Shown: positions 1 through 5,161 of the stretch, piece by piece
How positions within the stretch are numbered: the stretch's first letter is position 1
Layout: every line of letters starts with the position of its first letter
Assembly: GCA_029287965.1 (NCBI GenBank)
Contig: JARFQC010000009.1
Location: forward strand, 1-5,161
Reading direction: 5' to 3'
Length of the DNA: 5,161 nt
Origin: Arenicellales bacterium
GTDB lineage: Bacteria; Pseudomonadota; Gammaproteobacteria; BMS3Bbin11
The notes under the pieces: generated by a model
Database searches by the model: none
What the model saw: the letters and a program-made list of their open reading frames with translations, nothing else
What the model was told of the DNA's origin: nothing
Made by a program: the position numbers and the translations under genes

Positions 1-41
1 TCTCTCCGTCTCGTGGGCTCGGAGATGTGTATAAGAGACAG
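1..41 (+). other. Residual Illumina Nextera adapter (non-genomic)
   Basis: Bases 8-41 match the 34-nt Nextera read-2 transposase adapter without mismatch. The last 19 bases (23-41) are the hyperactive Tn5 mosaic end. Bases 1-7 (tctctcc) lie where an index sequence would be, but I cannot identify the index. This is library-construction sequence left on a contig end. It reads in frame into the following gene from a GTG at 13, adding the ten false residues MGSEMCIRDR. Genomic sequence starts at about position 42. Confidence 0.97.
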
Positions 42-492
42 AGCCAGGATTGCCCGCGAAGAACTGCCTGAAGAGACGGCACGTATCTTGACCCTGCGCA
101 ATCGTCTGTATGATGGTTTCAAGGATATGGAAGAAGTCTACGTCAATGGAGACATGGAAAGTCGTATACCGGGTAATCTGAATATCAGCTTCAACTTCGT
201 GGAAGGTGAGTCGCTGATCATGGCGCTCAAGGACCTGGCCGTTTCATCGGGTTCGGCCTGTACCTCGGCAAGCCTGGAACCCTCCTATGTATTGCGCGCA
301 TTGGGTCGCAACGACGAACTGGCGCACAGTTCCATCCGCTTCAGTATCGGCCGCTATACGACAGAAGAGGATGTTGATCGTGCCATCGAACTGGTACGGA
401 CGAACATAGGCAAGCTTCGCGACCTGTCACCCTTGTGGGACATGTACAAGGATGGCATTGACCTCGATAAAGTCGAGTGGGTTGCGCACTAA
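42..492 (+). CDS. iscS: Cysteine desulfurase IscS, C-terminal part (5' truncated by contig end)
   Basis: IscS is the PLP-dependent cysteine desulfurase that converts L-cysteine to alanine and passes the persulfide sulfur to Fe-S scaffolds and tRNA thiolation partners in the cytoplasm. Only the last 149 codons are present (first complete genomic codon at 43). Aligned by eye to E. coli IscS, they cover about residues 256-404, so roughly 255 N-terminal residues, including the PLP lysine, lie off the contig. The catalytic loop SSGSACTSASLEPSY is intact, and its cysteine codon at 259-261 corresponds to E. coli Cys328. The C-terminal tail SPLWDMYKDGIDLDKVEW closely resembles the E. coli tail involved in IscU docking. 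Homology to IscS begins directly after the adapter, so there is no sign of a chimeric join inside the gene. The downstream gene is iscA, not the expected iscU. An aminotransferase class V paralogue such as NifS or SufS is much less likely given this loop and tail. Confidence 0.96.
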
Positions 493-494
493 GC

Positions 495-500
495 GGAGGT
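495..500 (+). promoter_or_regulatory. Shine-Dalgarno of iscA
   Basis: GGAGGT lies 7 nt before the ATG at 508, an almost ideal ribosome binding site placed within the 15-bp iscS-iscA gap. It fixes the iscA start and shows the join between iscS and iscA is a functional operon junction rather than a random break. Confidence 0.85.
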
Positions 501-507
501 AGCGAGT

Positions 508-831
508 ATGGCAGTCAGCCTGACAGAGAAAGCGGCAAACCATGTCACCGGCTTCATCGAGAAGCGCGGCGGCGCTGCAGGTCTTCGCCTGGGAGTGAAA
601 ACTTCCGGTTGTTCCGGTCTTGCCTACGTCATCGAGTTTGTAGACCAGGTTGAAGATACCGATGAAGTATTCGAGAGCCATGGCGTCAATATTGTGATCG
701 ACAAAAAAAGCCTGATCTACCTTGATGGAACAGAGCTCGATTACAAGCGCGAAGGTCTTAATGAAGGCTTCGAATTCAACAACCCGAACGTCAAGGACGC
801 TTGCGGCTGCGGAGAGAGCTTCACCGTTTAG
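508..831 (+). CDS. iscA: A-type iron-sulfur carrier protein IscA
   Basis: IscA binds iron or an Fe-S cluster, usually as a homodimer, and delivers clusters to apo-proteins, notably [4Fe-4S] targets. The protein is 107 aa, the same length as E. coli IscA. The three ligand cysteines are at the E. coli positions: Cys35 in the SGCSG motif, and Cys99 and Cys101 in the C-terminal CGCGESF motif. The ATG at 508 is set by the GGAGGT at 495-500. Genes on both sides are ISC genes, which favours IscA over its paralogues SufA and ErpA, as does the close match to IscA throughout (for example GLNEGFEFNNPNVKDACGCG). It follows iscS directly, so iscU is missing from its usual place. IscA has sometimes been proposed as an alternative scaffold, but nothing in this sequence shows that it does so here. 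Confidence 0.96.
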   Translation: MAVSLTEKAANHVTGFIEKRGGAAGLRLGVKTSGCSGLAYVIEFVDQVEDTDEVFESHGVNIVIDKKSLIYLDGTELDYKREGLNEGFEFNNPNVKDACGCGESFTV

Positions 832-851
832 CGGCTTAAGCGCAGGGGCCT

Positions 852-872
852 CCGTCCTTCTATACAGGATGG
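852..872 (+). other. 7-bp hairpin between iscA and hscB
   Basis: CCGTCCT (852-858) can pair with AGGATGG (866-872) around a 7-nt loop, with six Watson-Crick pairs and one G-U pair. No T-tract follows, so it is not a standard intrinsic terminator. By inference it could be an mRNA-processing or stabilising element that separates expression of iscSA from hscBA-fdx-iscX. This is unproven, and hairpins of this size also occur by chance. Confidence 0.4.
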
Positions 873-931
873 CAATGACAAGGGCCTGTGTGTAAACTCC
901 GCAATCCGTTTTTCGCCAACCGTTTTATCCC

Positions 932-938
932 GGTGATC
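932..938 (+). promoter_or_regulatory. Extended-type ribosome binding site of hscB
   Basis: GGTGATC lies 7 nt before the hscB ATG at 946 and matches the 3' part of the full Shine-Dalgarno consensus (complementary to GATCACC at the 3' end of 16S rRNA). The usual GGAGG core is absent. This site supports the ATG at 946. Confidence 0.5.
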
Positions 939-945
939 TACACGC

Positions 946-1479
946 ATGCATACCTTACTCGATAAAACCTATTTTGATATTTTCGGTCTGGACGAGGCTT
1001 ACGCGCTTGACCAGGGCGGGCTGCGTCAGCGTTTCAGAGAATTACAGCGCAAGTACCATCCCGATAATTTCGCCTCGGCCAGCGAGGTTGAAAAGCGCGT
1101 CTCCGCGCAGTATGCGGCACACATCAATGAAGCGTTTACCACCCTGAGAGATCCGGTGTTAAGGGCTCGGTACATTCTCGCGCGACACGGTGTCAGCCAG
1201 GAAGAAAAGTCACATATGGACAACGCATTCCTGATTGAACAGATGGAACTGCGCGAACAGCTCGAGGCTGCCCTGTCATCCCAGGATGGACTGGATGCGC
1301 TGGTTACACTGTCGGATAAAATCAGCCGGGACTATGCCGACAAAACTGCCCAGCTGGAACAAGCACTTGATGCGTCAGAGGGTCCGGAACTGGAACAGGC
1401 CGACCGACTGGTCCGCGAGCTGCAATTTTTCCGTCGTATCCAACAGGAAATAGAGGAGGCTGAGGAGGCCTACCTTTAA
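946..1479 (+). CDS. hscB: Co-chaperone HscB (Hsc20, J-domain)
   Basis: HscB is the J-protein partner of HscA. It binds the scaffold IscU, brings it to HscA and stimulates HscA ATPase. The protein is 177 aa (E. coli HscB 171), with about four extra N-terminal residues before the conserved YFDIFGL start. The J domain spans about residues 8-80, with the HPD motif at 38-40 and the helix III-type INEAFTTLRDP at about 60-70. The C-terminal three-helix domain, about 92-177, contains FLIEQMELRE. In that segment Leu96, Ile97, Met100 and Glu101 correspond to the E. coli Leu92, Met93, Leu96 and Glu97 that form the IscU-binding face. There is no N-terminal CXXC zinc module as in eukaryotic HSC20. The gene lies 114 bp after iscA and 23 bp before hscA. 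Its 3' end is rich in GAGGAGG, which encodes the acidic tail. Confidence 0.96.
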   Translation: MHTLLDKTYFDIFGLDEAYALDQGGLRQRFRELQRKYHPDNFASASEVEKRVSAQYAAHINEAFTTLRDPVLRARYILARHGVSQEEKSHMDNAFLIEQMELREQLEAALSSQDGLDALVTLSDKISRDYADKTAQLEQALDASEGPELEQADRLVRELQFFRRIQQEIEEAEEAYL

Positions 1480-1493
1480 GTGGTAACTCTCCT
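1462..1493 (+). other. Possible stem-loop at the hscB stop / hscA translation start
   Basis: AGGAGG (1463-1468) can pair with TCTCCT (1488-1493, one G-U pair). Inside, TACC (1471-1474) can pair with GGTA (1482-1485) across a 2x2 internal loop, leaving a 7-nt apical loop over the hscB stop codon. The stem ends 9 nt before the hscA ATG, and hscA has no Shine-Dalgarno at normal distance. By inference, ribosomes finishing hscB would open the structure and re-initiate on hscA. The stem is short and not tested by folding. Confidence 0.3.
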
Positions 1494-1502
1494 GTAAACA
1501 CC

Positions 1503-3389
1503 ATGGCACTGCTACAGATAAGCGAACCCGGCAAGTCAACCAATCCCCATGAACATCGGCTGGCGGCCGGCATCGATCTGGGTACAACGAACTCCCTGGT
1601 GGCAACCGTACGTAGCGGCTCACCTGCCGTACTCGTTGATGAAGAAGGCGAATCACTTTTACCTTCTGTTGTGCGTTATCGGGCAGATGCACAGCCACAG
1701 GTAGGTCGGTTGGCAGTCGCTGCAGCAGTTGAGGATCCGCATAATACGATTGCATCGGCCAAGCGTATGATTGGGCGCACGACCTCCGAATTGAAAACGC
1801 TGCACGAAGTGCTGCCTTATCGTTTCGACAACGAGTTGGCAAAAATCCCCCGGATACTTACTGCAGACGGCCCGCGTAGTGCAATAGAAGTCAGCGCAGA
1901 GATTCTGAGCGAACTCAAGAAGCGTGCCGAATCGTCACTGGGTGGTGAACTGACCGGAGTCGTAATTACCGTTCCGGCCTACTTTGACGATGCTCAGCGC
2001 CAGGCGACCAAGGACGCTGCAAGGCTTGCGGGTCTCACCGTCATGCGTCTGCTGAATGAACCGACTGCCGCCGCCGTTGCCTACGGGCTGGACCAGGGTT
2101 CGGAAGGAAAATATGCCATCTATGACCTGGGTGGAGGAACCTTCGATATATCAATTCTGCACCTGCATGAAGGCGTTTTCGAAGTGTTGTCCACGGCCGG
2201 TGATTCCGCCCTTGGTGGTGACGACATGGACAGGTTGATCGCCGAATGGATACTCGAACGCTGCCCCTGTGAGCTGAGCGGCAATGACAGCGAAGCTACT
2301 TTCCTGCGCCAGCTTATGCTCGTGGCAAGGGAAACGAAGGAAGCCCTGACCACCCAGGAATCAGCTGAAGTCGAGATCGACATGCCCGGTGGAGAGAAAT
2401 GGCACACGCAACTCGACAAAACAACACTGGATAGCATCATTGACCCGATTATCGATAAGTCCCTGCTGCCGTGTCGCCGGGTATTGCGTGATGCGGGAAT
2501 TACCCAGGATGACCTCGACGGTGTTGTGCTGGTTGGTGGCTCCACTCGGGTACCACGTGTACGGGAACGTGTTGAAACTTTTTTCCGCTGCGAAGCCTAT
2601 GCGGATGTCGACCCGGACAGTGTTGTCGCTATAGGTGCAGCGATCCAGGCCGATATCCTTGCGGGTAACCGTCCGGCTGATGACATGCTGCTGCTTGATG
2701 TGATCCCCTTGTCGCTCGGTCTGGAAATAATGGGCGGCATGGTTGAAAAGATCATACCGCGCAATTCGACCATACCGGTCGGTAAGGCCCAGGAATTTAC
2801 GACCTACAAGGATGGCCAGACGGCCATGTCTATCCACGTGGTACAGGGCGAACGAGAACTGGTCACCGATTGTCGTTCCCTTGCGAGGTTCGAGCTGCGA
2901 GGCATCCCTCCGATGGCCGCGGGCAGTGGACGCGTACAGGTGAGCTTCAAGGTCGATGCTGACGGCCTGCTCAGTGTAAGTGCACGCGAGATGACGACGG
3001 GTGTTCAGGCCGATGTAACGATCAAGCCGTCGTATGGATTGACCGATGCTGAAGTCGAGCAGATGCTGCGCGACTCCATTGATTACGCTGAAGAAGACAT
3101 GCATGCACGTATGCTCGCCGAGCAGCGTGTAGATGCCGACAGGACAATAGAGGCACTCGTCAGTGCACTCGAGGCAGATGGAGAAGCGTTTCTCGACGAG
3201 GAAGAACGTGACCGTCTCACAGCTGCTATTGACAGCCTGCGTACGCTGCGTGAAGGGCATGATGCCGATGCAATCAAGCAGTCTGTAGAAGCACTTAACG
3301 CATTATCTGAACCCTTTGCTGCGCGCAGGATGAATGCAGGCATTCACTCAGCACTGGCAGGGCACAACATCAACGAATTTGGCGAATAA
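1503..3389 (+). CDS. hscA: Fe-S assembly chaperone HscA (Hsp70 family)
   Basis: HscA is a specialised Hsp70 ATPase that binds the LPPVK motif of IscU and, with HscB, promotes cluster transfer to acceptors. The protein is 628 aa (E. coli HscA 616). The start MALLQISEPG matches E. coli HscA, which fixes the ATG at 1503. Nucleotide-binding domain, about residues 20-390: phosphate-1 motif DLGTTNS at 25-31, VPAYFDDAQRQ from 157, phosphate-2 motif YDLGGGTFD at 207-215, and adenosine motif VGGSTR at 344-349. The interdomain linker is LLLDVIPLSLGLE from 396. The substrate-binding domain runs from about 400 to 500, followed by a helical lid ending in ARRMNAGIHSALAGH. The linker LLLDVIPLSL and the ISC context distinguish it from DnaK, as does the absence of a DnaK-like acidic EEV/DDK tail. 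No obvious Shine-Dalgarno precedes it, so coupling to hscB is likely. Its natural client IscU is not encoded nearby. Confidence 0.97.
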   Translation: MALLQISEPGKSTNPHEHRLAAGIDLGTTNSLVATVRSGSPAVLVDEEGESLLPSVVRYRADAQPQVGRLAVAAAVEDPHNTIASAKRMIGRTTSELKTLHEVLPYRFDNELAKIPRILTADGPRSAIEVSAEILSELKKRAESSLGGELTGVVITVPAYFDDAQRQATKDAARLAGLTVMRLLNEPTAAAVAYGLDQGSEGKYAIYDLGGGTFDISILHLHEGVFEVLSTAGDSALGGDDMDRLIAEWILERCPCELSGNDSEATFLRQLMLVARETKEALTTQESAEVEIDMPGGEKWHTQLDKTTLDSIIDPIIDKSLLPCRRVLRDAGITQDDLDGVVLVGGSTRVPRVRERVETFFRCEAYADVDPDSVVAIGAAIQADILAGNRPADDMLLLDVIPLSLGLEIMGGMVEKIIPRNSTIPVGKAQEFTTYKDGQTAMSIHVVQGERELVTDCRSLARFELRGIPPMAAGSGRVQVSFKVDADGLLSVSAREMTTGVQADVTIKPSYGLTDAEVEQMLRDSIDYAEEDMHARMLAEQRVDADRTIEALVSALEADGEAFLDEEERDRLTAAIDSLRTLREGHDADAIKQSVEALNALSEPFAARRMNAGIHSALAGHNINEFGE

Positions 3390-3391
3390 AC

Positions 3392-3730
3392 GTGACCAAA
3401 CTGACTTTTCTGCCGCACGAAGAAATATGCCCGGAGGGCAAGGTGATCGAGGTCGAACCCGGAATCACCATCTGCGATGCCGCGCTTGCAGCGGATATAG
3501 AGATTGAACATGCCTGTGAGAAAGCGTGTGCTTGCACGACATGCCATATCATCGTCACCGAGGGCTTTGATTCACTGGAAGAAGCCACTGAAGAAGAAGA
3601 GGACCTGCTCGACAAGGCATGGGGGCTAGAACCGGAATCCCGGTTAAGCTGCCAGGCGGTTGTGGCTGACGAAGACCTTGTCCTGGAAATACCGAAATAT
3701 ACGATTAACCAGGTATCTGAAAATCACTAG
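3392..3730 (+). CDS. fdx: ISC-type [2Fe-2S] ferredoxin
   Basis: This adrenodoxin-type ferredoxin gives electrons to cluster assembly on the IscS-scaffold complex. It is 112 aa (E. coli Fdx 111). The four ligands Cys42, Cys48, Cys51 and Cys87 are at the E. coli positions, in HACEKACACTTCH and RLSCQ. The extra Cys46 next to the cluster, also present in E. coli, is kept. The C-terminal block DKAWGLEPESRLSCQ and the ending EIPKYTIN are typical of ISC ferredoxins rather than plant-type ones. The start is GTG at 3392, only 2 bp after the hscA stop. No in-frame ATG exists near it, and this start aligns the N-terminus (xTKLTFLPHE) with E. coli MPKIVILPHQ. The lack of a clear Shine-Dalgarno suggests translation coupled to hscA. 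Confidence 0.96.
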   Translation: MTKLTFLPHEEICPEGKVIEVEPGITICDAALAADIEIEHACEKACACTTCHIIVTEGFDSLEEATEEEEDLLDKAWGLEPESRLSCQAVVADEDLVLEIPKYTINQVSENH

Positions 3731-3733
3731 GAG
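3729..3733 (+). promoter_or_regulatory. Shine-Dalgarno of iscX
   Basis: AGGAG overlaps the fdx TAG stop codon and lies 6 nt before the iscX ATG at 3740. It fixes the iscX start and implies tight coupling of fdx and iscX translation. Confidence 0.8.
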
Positions 3734-3739
3734 CAGACC

Positions 3740-3940
3740 ATGCAATTAGGCTGGACGGACACACTGGATATTGCGATCGAACTGACTGAGAAGTTTCCGG
3801 ACACGGACCCGATGACCGTTTCTTTTCCACAGCTGATGGAAATGGTCATGTCACTCGACGGCTTCACTGGAGAAGAAGAACACTGCGGTGAACGTATCCT
3901 GGAAGCCATCCAGATGGCCTGGATGGATGAAAAGGACTAG
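3740..3940 (+). CDS. iscX: Fe-S assembly protein IscX (YfhJ)
   Basis: IscX is a small acidic protein that binds IscS at a site overlapping that of Fdx and CyaY, and it binds iron weakly. It is regarded as a regulator or iron adaptor of IscS. The product is 66 aa, the same size as E. coli IscX. Family signatures are the N-terminal WTDTLDIA, the PDTDPMTVSF block (E. coli PDLDPKTVRF), and the C-terminal ERILEAIQMAWMDE (E. coli EKILEAILLVWLDE). Many Asp and Glu residues are present, as expected. Its start is set by AGGAG at 3729-3733, 9 bp after the fdx stop. Its last 14 bp overlap the start of the next gene in another frame. It is normally the last gene of the isc operon. Confidence 0.94.
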   Translation: MQLGWTDTLDIAIELTEKFPDTDPMTVSFPQLMEMVMSLDGFTGEEEHCGERILEAIQMAWMDEKD

Positions 3941-5161
3941 TCCGCCAGCTGCCCAGTTAGTCAATTTCAGCAGGCCTGGCCTGAATGATGCTGACGATGC
4001 AGAGGCGAGCCGCCGGTTTGCCACCACCACGCTGGGCTGCAAGGTCAATCTCTACGAATCCGAGGTAATTGGACAAAGCCTGGCCGGTGATCGCTGGACA
4101 CAGGTCCCGGATAATGAAGAGGCCGACCTGTACATCATCAACACCTGCACCGTAACGTCTGAAGCTGATCGCCAGGCACGCCAGACGGTGCGCCGCCTGA
4201 TTCGTCAGAATCCCGGGGCTAAAATCATCGTTACGGGCTGCTATGCGCAAATAGATCCGGATACCTGCTCCGAGATACCGGGTGTAGACCTCGTGCTCGG
4301 CAACGATCGTAAACTGGATCTAAACCAGCTGCTGCCAGATCTGCATGGCGGCGCACTGCCGCACGTGATGGTTGGCGATCTGGATCAACATGTATCCCTG
4401 CCGCCTGAGATCATTGAAGACTGTCCCGGGCACACCCGCGCATTTGTCCAGGTTCAGCAGGGTTGCAACCAGGGCTGTACGTTCTGCATCATTCACACGG
4501 CACGGGGGCCCTCCCGCTCTTTCCCGGCAGAGCAAGTCCTGCGCCAGGTAGAACGCCTTGTCGGCAACGGCTATCGGGAAATCGTCCTGTGCGGTGTTGA
4601 TATTGGCAGCTACGGTGAGAGTATCGACGGTACGCCCGCACTGGCAGGTCTGCTACAGCGGATCTGCGCGTTATCAGGTGATTTCCGCATCAGGATCAGC
4701 TCCATCGATCCATCCTACCTGGACAATGAGTTAATTGCCGTGCTGGCCGGCGAAGAGCGGATATGCAGGGACTTCCACCTGTCCTTGCAGAGCGGCAGTC
4801 ACCTGATACTCAAACGTATGAAACGGCGTTACACTGCTGCTGAAATGTACCAGAGAGTCAACGCGCTGACCGCCGCGATACCCGGCGTCGTCTATGGCGC
4901 CGACATCATGGCGGGTTTCCCGACGGAGACGGACGCCATGTTCCGGGATACGCTGGAGATGATTGACAACCTGGAAATAGCCTTTCCCCACGTTTTCAGT
5001 TACTCGGATCGTCCGGGAGTACCCGCAGCCCGAATCCCTGACCAGGTGCCTCATCCGGAAAGGAAGGCTAGGTCACGGGCGTTGGTGTCAATGGGGGAAC
5101 GTGTCCGGGATGCGCTGTACAAGCGCCGGATTACAAAAAATTCTGTCGCACGCGTAATCAT
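3927..5161 (+). CDS. mtaB: MtaB-like tRNA methylthiotransferase (radical SAM), 3' end off window
   Basis: This enzyme is predicted to convert t6A37 to ms2t6A37 in tRNAs that read ANN codons, using two [4Fe-4S] clusters. The reading frame is open from 3927 to 5161 (411 codons) and has no stop before the window ends; the family is usually about 420-450 aa. The N-terminal UPF0004 domain has cluster cysteines Cys38 (TLGCKVN), Cys74 (NTCTVT) and Cys105 (TGCYAQ). The radical-SAM motif is C-x3-C-x2-C at Cys180, Cys184 and Cys187 (GCNQGCTFC). Later blocks are VLCGVDIGSYG, RISSIDP, LSLQSGSHLILKRMKRRY, GADIMAGFPTE and HVFSYSDRPGVPAAR. TLGCKVN and the last block favour MtaB over MiaB or RimO. The C-terminal TRAM domain would lie beyond the window. 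ATG at 3927 is the only ATG upstream in frame; it overlaps iscX by 14 bp and gives an unusually long N-terminus. A CTG at 3981 is a possible alternative start. Residue 190 is His where CIIP is usual. Confidence 0.9.
   Translation, partial: MKRTSPPAAQLVNFSRPGLNDADDAEASRRFATTTLGCKVNLYESEVIGQSLAGDRWTQVPDNEEADLYIINTCTVTSEADRQARQTVRRLIRQNPGAKIIVTGCYAQIDPDTCSEIPGVDLVLGNDRKLDLNQLLPDLHGGALPHVMVGDLDQHVSLPPEIIEDCPGHTRAFVQVQQGCNQGCTFCIIHTARGPSRSFPAEQVLRQVERLVGNGYREIVLCGVDIGSYGESIDGTPALAGLLQRICALSGDFRIRISSIDPSYLDNELIAVLAGEERICRDFHLSLQSGSHLILKRMKRRYTAAEMYQRVNALTAAIPGVVYGADIMAGFPTETDAMFRDTLEMIDNLEIAFPHVFSYSDRPGVPAARIPDQVPHPERKARSRALVSMGERVRDALYKRRITKNSVARVI

Larger units (their letters stand above)
832..945 (+). 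other. Non-coding iscA-hscB intergenic gap
   Basis: This 114-bp spacer is the only real gap in an otherwise packed operon. It has no convincing ORF and is too short for a missing iscU (about 128 codons). It contains the hairpin at 852-872 and a pair of similar short strings, aggggcct (844-851) and agggcct (881-887). I see no T-run for an intrinsic terminator. TATACA at 861-866 resembles a -10 box but lies in the hairpin and has no recognisable -35 at the right distance. A weak internal promoter cannot be excluded. Confidence 0.6.

Noticed and set aside
23..41. Tn5 mosaic-end sequence, as if from a transposon end
   Set aside because: It is part of the complete 34-nt Nextera adapter at the very contig edge, so it is library sequence and not a resident mobile element.
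834..841. 8-bp palindrome GCTTAAGC just after the iscA stop
   Set aside because: It is too short to be meaningful alone and does not extend to flanking bases.
852..872. Intrinsic transcription terminator after iscA
   Set aside because: The stem is not followed by a T-run, and the downstream genes are members of the same operon.
832..945. Remnant of iscU in the iscA-hscB gap
   Set aside because: The gap is 114 bp against about 390 bp for iscU, and no frame shows IscU motifs such as the cysteine-containing scaffold blocks or LPPVK.
1375..1842. Minus-strand ORF of 155 codons across the hscB-hscA junction
   Set aside because: It overlaps two secure genes on the opposite strand, and its translation shows no domain-like pattern.
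2361..3260. Long minus-strand ORF of 299 codons antisense to hscA
   Set aside because: It is wholly inside the well-conserved hscA frame, has no recognisable protein features and no ribosome binding context. It is a codon-bias shadow.
3957..5054. Minus-strand ORFs of 97, 71 and 107 codons under the last gene
   Set aside because: The + strand here has a continuous frame with all methylthiotransferase motifs, so the minus-strand ORFs are shadows of it.

Overview
The window is one strand of an ISC (iron-sulfur cluster) operon from a proteobacterium, most likely a gammaproteobacterium. All genes lie on the + strand. The gene order iscS (3' part), iscA, hscB, hscA, fdx, iscX is the gammaproteobacterial ISC order. 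IscS, IscA, HscA and Fdx resemble the E. coli proteins closely enough that lengths and key cysteines fall at nearly the same residue numbers. The last gene encodes an MtaB-type tRNA methylthiotransferase, which E. coli lacks, so the source is not a close enteric relative. No genus can be named from the sequence alone.

Layout: positions 1-41 are not genomic. Bases 8-41 are an exact Illumina Nextera transposase adapter left on the contig end. From 42 the sequence enters the last 149 codons of iscS. iscA follows after 15 bp with a strong Shine-Dalgarno. A 114-bp non-coding gap (832-945) contains a 7-bp hairpin. Then hscB, hscA, fdx and iscX are tightly packed, with gaps of 23, 2 and 9 bp. A gene for a radical-SAM methylthiotransferase (mtaB-like) begins inside the end of iscX (14-bp overlap) and runs off the window at 5161 before its expected C-terminus.

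How the genes work together: IscS takes sulfur from cysteine, Fdx supplies electrons, HscA/HscB are the chaperone pair that releases clusters from the scaffold IscU, IscA carries clusters to targets, and IscX modulates IscS. The mtaB product is a client of this pathway, because it should hold two [4Fe-4S] clusters.

The main oddity is that iscU, the scaffold gene that normally sits between iscS and iscA, is absent here. The surfaces of IscS and HscB that contact IscU are nevertheless conserved, so an iscU elsewhere (upstream of iscS or unlinked) is expected. I see no mobile element, CRISPR array, RNA gene or wholly new system. The points of interest are the missing iscU, the coupling of mtaB to the isc operon, and the adapter artefact that creates a false protein start.
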